A stretch of DNA of 45,711 nt from Oscillospiraceae bacterium (GTDB lineage: Bacteria; Bacillota; Clostridia; Oscillospirales; Acutalibacteraceae): NCBI GenBank assembly GCA_015066015.1, contig SVPE01000015.1, forward strand, positions 1 to 45,711, given 5' to 3'. A program made the translations under genes and the position numbers. Under the pieces are notes generated by a model. The model was not told where the DNA came from and did not search any database. It saw only the letters and a list, made by a program, of their open reading frames with translations. Every line of letters begins with the position of its first letter. Within the stretch, counting starts at the first letter, position 1. Shown piece by piece: positions 8,137-15,900 of this stretch.

Positions 8137-8205
8137 TCTAAAGCCTTTCCGGCTACTGATTAAATCACACTGTCCTTGCGTAGCCAAGCAAGGTGTGATG
8201 CTCAT
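8137..8205 (-). promoter_or_regulatory. Structured 5' leader of the binding-protein gene
   Basis: On the minus strand the leader can form a long hairpin with arms ATCACAC/GTGTGAT and CTTGC/GCAAG. A small AGCC/GGCT hairpin follows, whose GGAAA loop is part of the Shine-Dalgarno region. I do not recognise a known riboswitch class. The arrangement could affect translation, but this is inference. Confidence 0.35.
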
Positions 8206-8250
8206 ATAGATTTACATACGATTGTCATATAGACATAATAACACGTATAT

Positions 8251-8278
8251 ATTATACACCTAAAAAAAATGTTGTCAA
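8251..8278 (-). promoter_or_regulatory. Promoter of the binding-protein gene
   Basis: Read on the minus strand: perfect TTGACA (8273-8278), a 16-base spacer and perfect TATAAT (8251-8256). The transcript would start near 8244 and carry a leader of about 114 bases. Confidence 0.85.
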
Positions 8279-8288
8279 CATAAGATAT

Positions 8289-8317
8289 TTGACAAACTGT
8301 GCAATACATTGTAAAAT
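8289..8317 (+). promoter_or_regulatory. Promoter of tex
   Basis: Perfect TTGACA (8289-8294), 17 bases, TAAAAT (8312-8317). The -35 boxes of this promoter and the divergent one lie only 10 bases apart. The transcript has a leader of about 115 bases in which I see no clear structure. Confidence 0.8.
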
Positions 8318-8441
8318 TATATACAATGGCGGACGATGGTCGAATTTGGCTTCAGGCTTTAATCGGAGATAAGTGAACACGGTATGATTTTAAGCGAGCT
8401 TCATTCGGATGTTGTCAGCTACAGAATAGGAGATTTATTTA

Positions 8442-10598
8442 ATGGAGATTATCAGCAGATTAGCACAGGAATTTTCAATACAGACATGGCAGGTAGAAAA
8501 CACCGTAAAGCTTCTTGATGAAGGTAACACGGTTCCTTTCATTGCGAGATACAGAAAAGAAGCACACGGCACATTGGACGATCAGACTTTAAGAGAAATA
8601 TCCGAAAGGTTGGAGTATCTCAGAAACCTTGAAAAACGCAGAGAGGAAGTACGTGCATCAATCGAGGCACAGGAGAAGCTGACAGAAGAGGTTGAAAAAG
8701 CTCTCAATGAAGCAAAGACTCTTGCGGAGATAGAGGACGTTTACAGACCTTATAAGCCTAAGCGTAAAACGAGGGCATCGGTTGCCCGTGAAAAAGGTCT
8801 TGAACCTCTTGCGGAAAAAATATTTGAACAGACTCCCGATTCGTTGACAGCTGATGAGATGGCTCAGGATTTTGCTACAGAAGAAATGACAGCAGAGGAA
8901 GCACTTCAGGGTGCGAAAGACATCATTGCGGAAGATATTTCGGATAATGCAAATATAAGAAGACGAATCAGAAATCTTTTCAGCGTTGTCGGCACGGTTA
9001 CATCAAAGGCAGCAGATGAAGAAACCGACAGCGTATACAGACAGTACTATGAATATGAAGAACCCGTCAAAAAAATTGCAGGACACAGAGTTCTTGCGAT
9101 TGACAGAGGCGAAAGAGAAGGCTTGTTGAAAATCAAGGTAAATCTTGAGACTGCCAAGGCTGAAAATGTAATCCGGAGCGAAGTTATAAAAGACGGCTCA
9201 CCCTGCACGGAAACGGTAATAGAAGCGGGTGAGGATGCATACGAAAGACTTATAAATCCGTCGGTCGAAAGAGAAATCCGTGCAGACCTTACACAGAAAG
9301 CGGCAACAGCGGCAATCAAGGTTTTCTCCACAAACCTGAGACAGCTTTTGTTGCAACCGCCGATAAAAGACAGCGTAGTTTTGGGTCTTGACCCGGGATA
9401 CAGAACGGGTTGCAAAACTGCAGTGGTCGACAAAACAGGTAAAGTGCTTGCGACAGATGTTTTGTACCTGACACACTCACAGGCGCAAAAGGACGAAGCG
9501 GAGAAAAAATTACTCCGTTATATAGAAAAATTTGATGTAGATGTTATTGCAATAGGTAACGGAACTGCATCGAAAGAAACAGAGATTTTTACGGCACAGG
9601 CTATCAAGAAAACAGACCGCAAGGTTGCTTATATGGTTGTCAGTGAAGCAGGTGCATCGGTTTATTCCGCATCAAAGTTAGCGGCGGAAGAATTCCCCGA
9701 CTATGATGTATCTTTAAGAAGTGCGGTTTCAATTGCAAGGCGTTTGCAGGACCCCCTTGCAGAGCTTGTTAAGATTGACCCCAAGGCAATCGGTGTGGGA
9801 CAGTATCAGCATGATATGCCGAAAAAAGAGCTCAATGCGGCGCTTGACGGCGTTGTTGAGGACTGCGTTAACAGCGTAGGTGTAAACCTTAATACCGCAT
9901 CACCGTCGTTGCTGATGCGTGTAGCGGGAATTAACTCGACGGTTGCAAAGAATATCGTAAAATTCAGAGAAGAACAGGGTGCGTTTACGGAGCGTAAACA
10001 ACTTAAAAAGGTTGCAAAATTAGGCGATAAAGCATATGAGCAGTGTGCAGGCTTTTTGAGAATACCCGGCGGAAAGAATATCCTTGATAACACAGGTGTT
10101 CATCCTGAATCATACGATGCGGCAAACAAGCTTATTGCACTTTGTGAAGCACAGTTTGAGGGCGGATTTGCGGAAGCTTCGGAAAAGTTTGATGATGAAA
10201 CAATCAAAGCAACCGCTGAGGCGTTGGGCATCGGCGAGCCGACACTCAGAGACATAATCAAAGAGCTGAGCAGACCCGGTCGTGACCCGAGAGAGGAATT
10301 GCCGCCCGCAATGCTCCGTACCGATATTATGGATATAAAAGACCTTAAAAAAGGTATGGAACTCAAAGGAACGGTAAGAAATGTTGTTGATTTCGGTGCG
10401 TTTATTGACATCGGAGTTCATCAGGACGGACTTGTTCACATCAAGCAGATAACCGACAGATTTATAAGACATCCCTCGGAGGAATTGAAGGTCGGCGATA
10501 TTGTAACCGTATGGGTGCTTGAGGTTGATATTCAGAGAAACAGAATTTCACTCACAATGAAAAAGCCCAAGGAAGAAATTGATGTTAAAGATGCTTAA
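8442..10598 (+). CDS. tex: Tex-family transcription accessory/RNA-binding protein
   Basis: The 718-residue protein has the full Tex layout: an N-terminal helical domain (FIARYRKEAHGTLDDQTLREI), then a YqgF-like RNase H fold (VLGLDPGYRTGCKTAVVD, about residue 315). A helix-hairpin-helix region follows (NLNTASPSLLMRVAGINSTVAKNIVKFREEQG). The C-terminal S1 domain (about 640-710) contains GTVRNVVDFGAFIDIGVHQDGLVH. Tex binds nucleic acid and associates with transcription, and its exact role is not settled. AGGAGA precedes the ATG. The length is normal for the family. The gene has its own promoter and no obvious terminator before the fold-back element and mltG. Confidence 0.95.
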   Translation: MEIISRLAQEFSIQTWQVENTVKLLDEGNTVPFIARYRKEAHGTLDDQTLREISERLEYLRNLEKRREEVRASIEAQEKLTEEVEKALNEAKTLAEIEDVYRPYKPKRKTRASVAREKGLEPLAEKIFEQTPDSLTADEMAQDFATEEMTAEEALQGAKDIIAEDISDNANIRRRIRNLFSVVGTVTSKAADEETDSVYRQYYEYEEPVKKIAGHRVLAIDRGEREGLLKIKVNLETAKAENVIRSEVIKDGSPCTETVIEAGEDAYERLINPSVEREIRADLTQKAATAAIKVFSTNLRQLLLQPPIKDSVVLGLDPGYRTGCKTAVVDKTGKVLATDVLYLTHSQAQKDEAEKKLLRYIEKFDVDVIAIGNGTASKETEIFTAQAIKKTDRKVAYMVVSEAGASVYSASKLAAEEFPDYDVSLRSAVSIARRLQDPLAELVKIDPKAIGVGQYQHDMPKKELNAALDGVVEDCVNSVGVNLNTASPSLLMRVAGINSTVAKNIVKFREEQGAFTERKQLKKVAKLGDKAYEQCAGFLRIPGGKNILDNTGVHPESYDAANKLIALCEAQFEGGFAEASEKFDDETIKATAEALGIGEPTLRDIIKELSRPGRDPREELPPAMLRTDIMDIKDLKKGMELKGTVRNVVDFGAFIDIGVHQDGLVHIKQITDRFIRHPSEELKVGDIVTVWVLEVDIQRNRISLTMKKPKEEIDVKDA

Positions 10599-10622
10599 TT
10601 AAGCTGAAGCGTTTTTAAGAAC

Positions 10623-10686
10623 CAATCAGGGGACGGTTCCCTGATTGAAAAAATAAGACCTGAAGACAGAGAACCGTCCCCTGTCT
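10623..10686. repeat. REP-like double hairpin with complementary loops
   Basis: Hairpin 1 has a 9-bp stem (10623-10631 with 10639-10647). Hairpin 2 has AGACAG/CTGTCT arms (10664-10669 with 10681-10686). The segment at 10629-10639 is fully complementary over 11 bases to 10671-10681, so the two loops could kiss or the element could refold into one long stem. The core TCAGGGGAC(A/G)GT also occurs at 12588-12599. GGGGACGGTT-type fold-backs are common intergenic repeats in bacteria. Confidence 0.6.
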
Positions 10687-10700
10687 GAGAAAGGAAAGGT

Positions 10701-11765
10701 ATGTTTATGAGCAGGGAAAACGGAAAAAGAGGTATTTTGAGTCACATATTCTGGATTCTTGTCCTCGGAGGATTTATATACGGTTGTGTATTTTTTGCAC
10801 CGTACATTATGGATGTTTTCGGACTTGAACAAAAAGGTGAGAAGGTTGTTTTTGAGGTTTTACCGGATGATACTACCGACACCATTTCGCACAAGTTAAA
10901 AGAAAACGGAATTGTTCTTTCTGCAAGAACCTACAGAACAATTGTAAAAAGAGAGCACGGAAATCTGACATACAAACCCGGAACATACACGCTCAATGCA
11001 AATATGTCATTTGAAAAAATTGTATCTGTTTTCCAATCAGAACCTGACGTTGACAAGAGTATCGTTAAGGTAACTTTCCCCGAAGGTAAAACAGTTGCTG
11101 AAATGGCTGAAATTCTTGAAGAAAACGGAATATGCAAGGCTGCGGATTTCCTCAAGTCACAGCAGGAAGATGAATTTGATTTTGATTTCATCGAAGAAAT
11201 CGAAAATGTTGAGGAAAGAGGCTACCGTCTTGAGGGCTATCTTTTCCCTGCGACTTATGATTTCCAGAAAAACACCGATGCAAAAGATATAGTTAAGGCA
11301 ATGCTTAAAGCTTTTGATGAAAGAATTACTCCTGCGATGAAAACAAGAATGGTTGAACTTAATATCAATCTTGATAAGATTGTAACCCTTGCTTCAATCA
11401 TACAGGCAGAGGCAAATTCTGAAGATGCTATCAAAAATGTCTCAGCGGTTTTCTGGAACAGATTGAACGGAACAGATTTACCCAAGCTTCAATCCGACCC
11501 CACAAAGGCATATGCGCAGAAGCTTAAAGATGACGGTATTTTACCTCAGGAAAAATCAGTCAAGTTTGATACCTATGAATCCGAAGGATTACCTCCCGGA
11601 CCGCAGAACAATCCCGGCATCAATATGATTGAAGGTGCACTTTACCCCGCAGAGGTTGAATACACTTACTTTGTTACTGATGCAAAGGGTAATTTCTATT
11701 ACGCAAACACATATGAGGCACACAGAGAAAACTGTGCAAATGCAGGAATACAGGTTCCTTATTAA
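10701..11765 (+). CDS. mltG: Endolytic murein transglycosylase MltG
   Basis: The 354-residue protein has one N-terminal membrane helix (about 13-36), a LysM-like region, and the YceG/MltG catalytic domain. The conserved IIQAEANS places the catalytic glutamate at E237. LQSDPTKAYA and the C-terminal GLPPGPQNNPG motif follow, as expected. MltG cleaves nascent peptidoglycan strands at the outer face of the membrane and is thought to set chain length. AAGGAAAGG precedes the ATG at 10701, and a second in-frame ATG at 10707 is possible. The upstream 60 bases are taken by the fold-back repeat, so its promoter is unclear and it may be read from tex. Confidence 0.93.
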   Translation: MFMSRENGKRGILSHIFWILVLGGFIYGCVFFAPYIMDVFGLEQKGEKVVFEVLPDDTTDTISHKLKENGIVLSARTYRTIVKREHGNLTYKPGTYTLNANMSFEKIVSVFQSEPDVDKSIVKVTFPEGKTVAEMAEILEENGICKAADFLKSQQEDEFDFDFIEEIENVEERGYRLEGYLFPATYDFQKNTDAKDIVKAMLKAFDERITPAMKTRMVELNINLDKIVTLASIIQAEANSEDAIKNVSAVFWNRLNGTDLPKLQSDPTKAYAQKLKDDGILPQEKSVKFDTYESEGLPPGPQNNPGINMIEGALYPAEVEYTYFVTDAKGNFYYANTYEAHRENCANAGIQVPY

Positions 11766-11803
11766 AAAAATCAGACCACCGATTTTTGATCGGTGGTCGT
11801 GTT
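11764..11803. terminator. Bidirectional terminator between mltG and lexA
   Basis: A perfect 10-bp stem GACCACCGAT/ATCGGTGGTC (11774-11783 with 11789-11798). On the minus strand it is followed by seven T residues (the A-run at 11764-11770), making a strong lexA terminator. In the plus direction the T-tract is poor. Confidence 0.75.
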
Positions 11804-11845
11804 ATTTGTATGAAGAGGGTGTCTCTATGTCTCTATAAGACACAG

Positions 11846-12433
11846 TTACATTTCTCTGTACAGAGCGATTACTTTGCCTAAAATGAGAACTTCGTTTACT
11901 ATGATAGGTTCAAACTCATCGTTTTCGGGCTGCAGACGGAAGTGTCCGTTTTCTTTGTAGAAGGTTTTAACCGTTGCTTCATCTTCAATCAGGGCAACGA
12001 CGATTTCACCGTTGTGTGCGGCGGGAGTTTTCTCAACAAAGACAATATCTCCGTCAAGGATACCTGCATTGATCATACTTTCACCCTTTACGTGCAGAGC
12101 GAAAACAGTCTTATCGGAAGAAAGACGGCCGGAAAAAGGAAGATATCTTTCAATCTGTTCAACGGCAAGAATGGGCATACCTGCGGTGACGGTACCCAAA
12201 AGAGGTACCTGAGTTACCATATCGGATTGACCGACGATTCTTATTGATCTTTTAAGCATAGGATCACGTGAGATATACCCCGCTTTTTCAAGTCCGTCAA
12301 GGCAAGCCTGAACGGAAGCGGTTGAGCGAAGTCCTACAGCGGCACCGATTTCACGAACTGAAGGCGGAACACCGTCACGGAGCTTCTCAACGAGGTAGTC
12401 ATAAACTTTTCTTTGAGTATTGGTAAGTCCCAT
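11846..12433 (-). CDS. lexA: LexA SOS repressor
   Basis: The 195-residue protein has an N-terminal winged helix (residues 1-65, with recognition helix around VREIGAAVGLRSTASVQ) and a C-terminal S24 autoprotease domain. The self-cleavage bond is A84-G85 (VTAGM), the nucleophile is S119 (GESM) and the general base is K156 (TVKTF). It represses DNA-damage genes until RecA filaments trigger self-cleavage. An in-frame ATG lies at 12451, but it is within a few bases of the predicted transcript start and has no Shine-Dalgarno. AAAGG precedes the ATG at 12433, so I use that. An SOS-box-like dyad overlaps its -35 element, suggesting autorepression. Confidence 0.96.
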   Translation of the reverse strand: MGLTNTQRKVYDYLVEKLRDGVPPSVREIGAAVGLRSTASVQACLDGLEKAGYISRDPMLKRSIRIVGQSDMVTQVPLLGTVTAGMPILAVEQIERYLPFSGRLSSDKTVFALHVKGESMINAGILDGDIVFVEKTPAAHNGEIVVALIEDEATVKTFYKENGHFRLQPENDEFEPIIVNEVLILGKVIALYREM

Positions 12434-12462
12434 AAAATCACAACCTTTCATATACTGAAAAC

Positions 12463-12491
12463 ATTATATCACAGATGCTGCAAAAATGCAA
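12463..12491 (-). promoter_or_regulatory. lexA promoter
   Basis: On the minus strand: TTGCAT (12486-12491), 17 bases, TATAAT (12463-12468). The predicted start near 12456 leaves a leader of about 23 bases to the chosen start codon. Confidence 0.75.
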
Positions 12492-12501
12492 ACATTTGTT
12501 T
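12490..12501. promoter_or_regulatory. Putative LexA-binding site (SOS box)
   Basis: AAAC-ATTT-GTTT has the spacing and symmetry of the Gram-positive SOS box (GAAC-N4-GTTC in Bacillus) with the outer base of each half changed. It overlaps the lexA -35 by two bases, the expected position for autoregulation. Confidence 0.55.
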
Positions 12502-12583
12502 ATAATTTTTTGTTAATAAAATAAACCATAAATGTTAAACACCAATTCATAATATCTTAATAATTTAATATTAGAATATAGGT

Positions 12584-12656
12584 GTACTCAGGGGACAGTA
12601 AAATGGTTCGTAAAGGGAGCCGCACCCTTTGCGATTTGTTTCTGAGTACATTTTAC
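12584..12656. repeat. Fold-back element with interleaved complementary arms
   Basis: Arm A GTACTCAG (12584-12591) pairs with CTGAGTAC (12642-12649). Arm B GTAAAATG (12598-12605) pairs with CATTTTAC (12649-12656). The order A-B-A'-B' means both can form only as a pseudoknot or as alternatives. A 9-bp hairpin (12609-12617 with 12625-12633) sits inside. It shares the TCAGGGGAC(A/G)GT core with the element in front of mltG, so the two are probably one repeat family. Confidence 0.55.
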
Positions 12657-12666
12657 CCCTCCTCAA

Positions 12667-12682
12667 GTAACCGAAAGGTTAC
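12667..12682 (+). other. Perfect GAAA-tetraloop hairpin
   Basis: GTAACC-GAAA-GGTTAC is a 6-bp stem capped by a GNRA tetraloop. Together with the fold-back element to its left and the terminator to its right it may belong to a short non-coding transcript of about 150 bases. I see no convincing promoter for one. Confidence 0.4.
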
Positions 12683-12704
12683 AAAAAAGCAACCCCCTCA
12701 AAAG

Positions 12705-12738
12705 GAAAAGGACTGTGATACCCCTCACAGTCCTTTTT
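12705..12738 (+). terminator. Strong intrinsic terminator not assigned to a gene
   Basis: A 13-bp stem (AAAAGGACTGTGA from 12706, paired with 12725-12737) closes a 6-base loop and ends in T6. No protein gene ends just upstream on this strand. The lexA gene runs the other way, and the next gene on this strand starts at 12920. Confidence 0.75.
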
Positions 12739-12856
12739 TCTTGATGTGCATACGTGAATTTATGGGATAAATACCGAATTTCATAGAAAAAATCCGTTAG
12801 TTACGATTTGATTATTCTTTAAAAAGAAAAATATTTTTATAAAAAAGAAAAAAGTC

Positions 12857-12885
12857 TTGCATTTATTAGTATATAATGGTACAAT
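12857..12885 (+). promoter_or_regulatory. Promoter of the large secreted repeat protein
   Basis: TTGCAT (12857-12862), 17 bases, TACAAT (12880-12885). The start near 12892 leaves a 28-base leader. The stretch between the terminator at 12738 and this promoter is AT-rich and shows nothing else. Confidence 0.6.
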
Positions 12886-12919
12886 AAAATCGAAATATAC
12901 TCGTAAGCGAGGGGATATT

Positions 12920-15900
12920 ATGAAAAAAATACATAAAAAATTATTGGTAATTGCACTTTCTGTTGTTTTATTGGCAGCAGCACCGCTTAGTGCATTGATG
13001 GGAGTTGAAATCCCTTGGATTTCAGAAATGCTCGAAAAGGAAGCTGTTGCTGCATCTTACTCGGGCAGCTGCGGTACAAGTGCGAACTGGTCGCTTAACA
13101 CATCAACCGGCGTACTTAACATCACAGGTTCGGGCGATATGACAGCTTGGGCACATACAACAGCTGTGCCGTGGAATTCTTATCGCACAAATGTTAAAAC
13201 GGTAACAATCGCTAATACGATAACAAGTATCGGAAACTTTTCGTTTTCTTCCTGTAAAAACCTTACAAGCGTAACAATCGGTAGCGGAGTTAAGAAAATA
13301 GGCGATGCAGCATTTTCTTTCTGTACTTCTCTTGCAAGCATTTCAATTCCCAATTCGGTAACAAGTATCGGAATGGGTGCATTTTCATCCTGCTCAAAGC
13401 TTGCAAGCATCTCACTTCCGTCTTCTGTTACAACTCTTGGTGACGGTGCATTTGAGTATTGTACAGCTCTTAAAACAATCTCGCTCCCCGATTCAATTAC
13501 ATCTATCGGCGAAAATGCATTCCTTGATTGCGGATATTACAGCACCAGCGGCAACTGGTCAAATAATGTTTTGTATATCGGTAAGCACCTTATAAAGGCT
13601 AAAAAAGCAGTTGCAAGCAGCTATACAATTAATGCAAACACAAAGACTATTGCTAAATTGGCATTTGCTGATTGTAACGGTCTTACGAGCTTGACAGCAC
13701 CTGCAGATAATGCTTACTTCTCAAGCGATTCAAACGGTGTTTTATTCAACAAAGCTAAGACGGTTCTTGTTCAGTATCCGATAGGCAACACAAGAACTTC
13801 ATATTCAATCCCCACTACAGTTACAGGCATCAGCTACGGTGCGTTTGCTTATTGTACAAGTAAGCTTACAACCATAACAATCCCCGATTCAATTACAGTT
13901 ATCGGCGAGGGTGCATTCATTTTCTGTAACGGTATTACAAAAGTAACAATCGGCAACTATGTTACAAAAGTGGGCAAAGAAGCATTTGCATTGTGTGCTA
14001 ACCTTACAGAAGTAACAATCGGCAACTCAGTTACCGAAATAGATAAGGAAGCATTCTTCTGCTGCAGATTCCTCAAAACAGTAAGAATCGGTAATTCCGT
14101 AACCAAAATAAACGACGGTGCTTTTGCTTACGATGTAAACCTTTCAAAGGTTTATTATGAAAATTCAAAAGCAAATTGGGGTAAGATTACAATAGGTACT
14201 CTTAACACTGATCTGACAACTGCTTCTTTCTCATACGGCAGTGCACATACTCATTCTTATACTGCAACAGTAATTAAAGAGGCAACATGTAATGAACCGG
14301 GAATCAAAGAGTTGGTATGTAGCTGCGGTAACAGAACTACTGAAACTATCCCGACAGACGGTGCTCATAAATTAACTCATAAGACAGTAGCGTCAACCTG
14401 TACAACAAAGGGTTATGAATGTGACTACTGTTCAGCTTGCGGCGGAACATTCAACAAGGTTGAATTACCTCTTGCAGGACATACATATACATCAGAGGTG
14501 ACAACAGCAGCAACATGTACAAAAGCAGGTGTAAGAACATACACATGCAGTGTTTGCGGCGATAGCTATACAGAAGCAATCCCTGCAACAGGAACCCACA
14601 GCTTAACTCATAAAACAGTAGCATCAACATGTAAGACACAGGGTTATGAATATGACTACTGTTCAGCATGTCAGGGAACATTCAACAAGGTTGATTTACC
14701 GCTTGCATCACATAAATATACATCAAGCGTAACAACAGCTGCAACTTGTGCAAAAGCGGGTGTAAGAACATACACATGCAGCGTTTGCGGCGACAGTTAT
14801 ACAGAAGCAATCCCCGCAACAGGTGAACACAGCTTAACTCATAAGACGGTAGCATCAACATGTAAGACACAGGGTTATGAATGTGATTACTGCTCAACTT
14901 GTCAGGGTACATTCAACAAGGTTGATTTACCGCTTGCATCACATAAATATACATCAAGCGTAACAACAGCTGCAACTTGTGCAAAAGCAGGTGTAAGAAC
15001 ATACACATGCAGTGTCTGCAGCAACAGTTACACAGAAGCGATCCCCGCAACAGGCAAGCATACATATACATCAAAGATAACAACAGCAGCAACCTGTACA
15101 AAAGCAGGTGTAAGAACATACACATGCAGCGTTTGCGGCGACAGCTATACAGAAGCAATCCCCGCAACAGGTGAACACAGCTTAACTCATAAGACTGTAG
15201 CATCAACATGTAAAGTACAGGGTTATGAATATGATTACTGCTCAGTATGTCAGGGAACATTCAACAAGGTTGATTTGCCGTATGCATCACACAGCTATAA
15301 ATCAGAGATAACAGTAGCACCGACCTGTGCAAAAGCAGGCGTAAAAACATACACATGTACAGTATGTAGCTACAGTTATACATCAGTAGTTCCTGCAACG
15401 GGCAATCACAGCTTAACTCATAAGACAGTAGCGTCGACCTGTACAACAAAGGGTTATGAATATGACTACTGCTCAGTATGTCAGGGTACATTCAACAAGG
15501 TTGATTTACCGCTTGTACCGCACGTATACGGATCAAAGATAACTAAAGCACCGACATGTACTGAAGCAGGAATCAAGACTTACGAATGTGTCTGTGGTGA
15601 CAGCTACACAGAAGCAATTCCGGCAACAGGTCATAGTTATCAGGGTACTGTTTGCGGTAACTGCGGCGATGTCCGTGGTATCTCAGCTCCCGAAAACTCA
15701 TCGGTTGTAATTGACACAGAAAAGAAATTGATTTCAGGCATTGAAACAGGACTTGATTTTGACGGCTTAATGAATTCATTAGCTGCTTCTGATGATGTTA
15801 CAGTATCGGCAGACAAAGATGTTATCGGCACAGGCACGGTAATTACAGTCAAGGACAAAGCTACCGGAGAAGTTATCGATGAATATACAATCGTTATCTT

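Noticed and set aside
8131..8205. Binding-protein leader as a TPP, cobalamin, fluoride or guanidine riboswitch
   Set aside because: None of the conserved core sequences of those classes is visible in the leader.
8326..8376. 16-codon frame in the tex leader as a leader peptide
   Set aside because: No ribosome site and no following attenuator hairpin.
12582..12770. 62-codon open frame over the fold-back element and orphan terminator
   Set aside because: It reads straight through hairpins and has no ribosome site; better explained as non-coding structure.
14451..15491. Series of 76-residue open frames on the minus strand within the repeat protein
   Set aside because: They are the 231-base repeat read backwards; identical lengths follow from the repeat period and not from selection for protein.
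14366..15631. Regular repeats considered as a CRISPR array
   Set aside because: Units are 231 bases, contiguous, coding and without unique spacers; no cas genes nearby.
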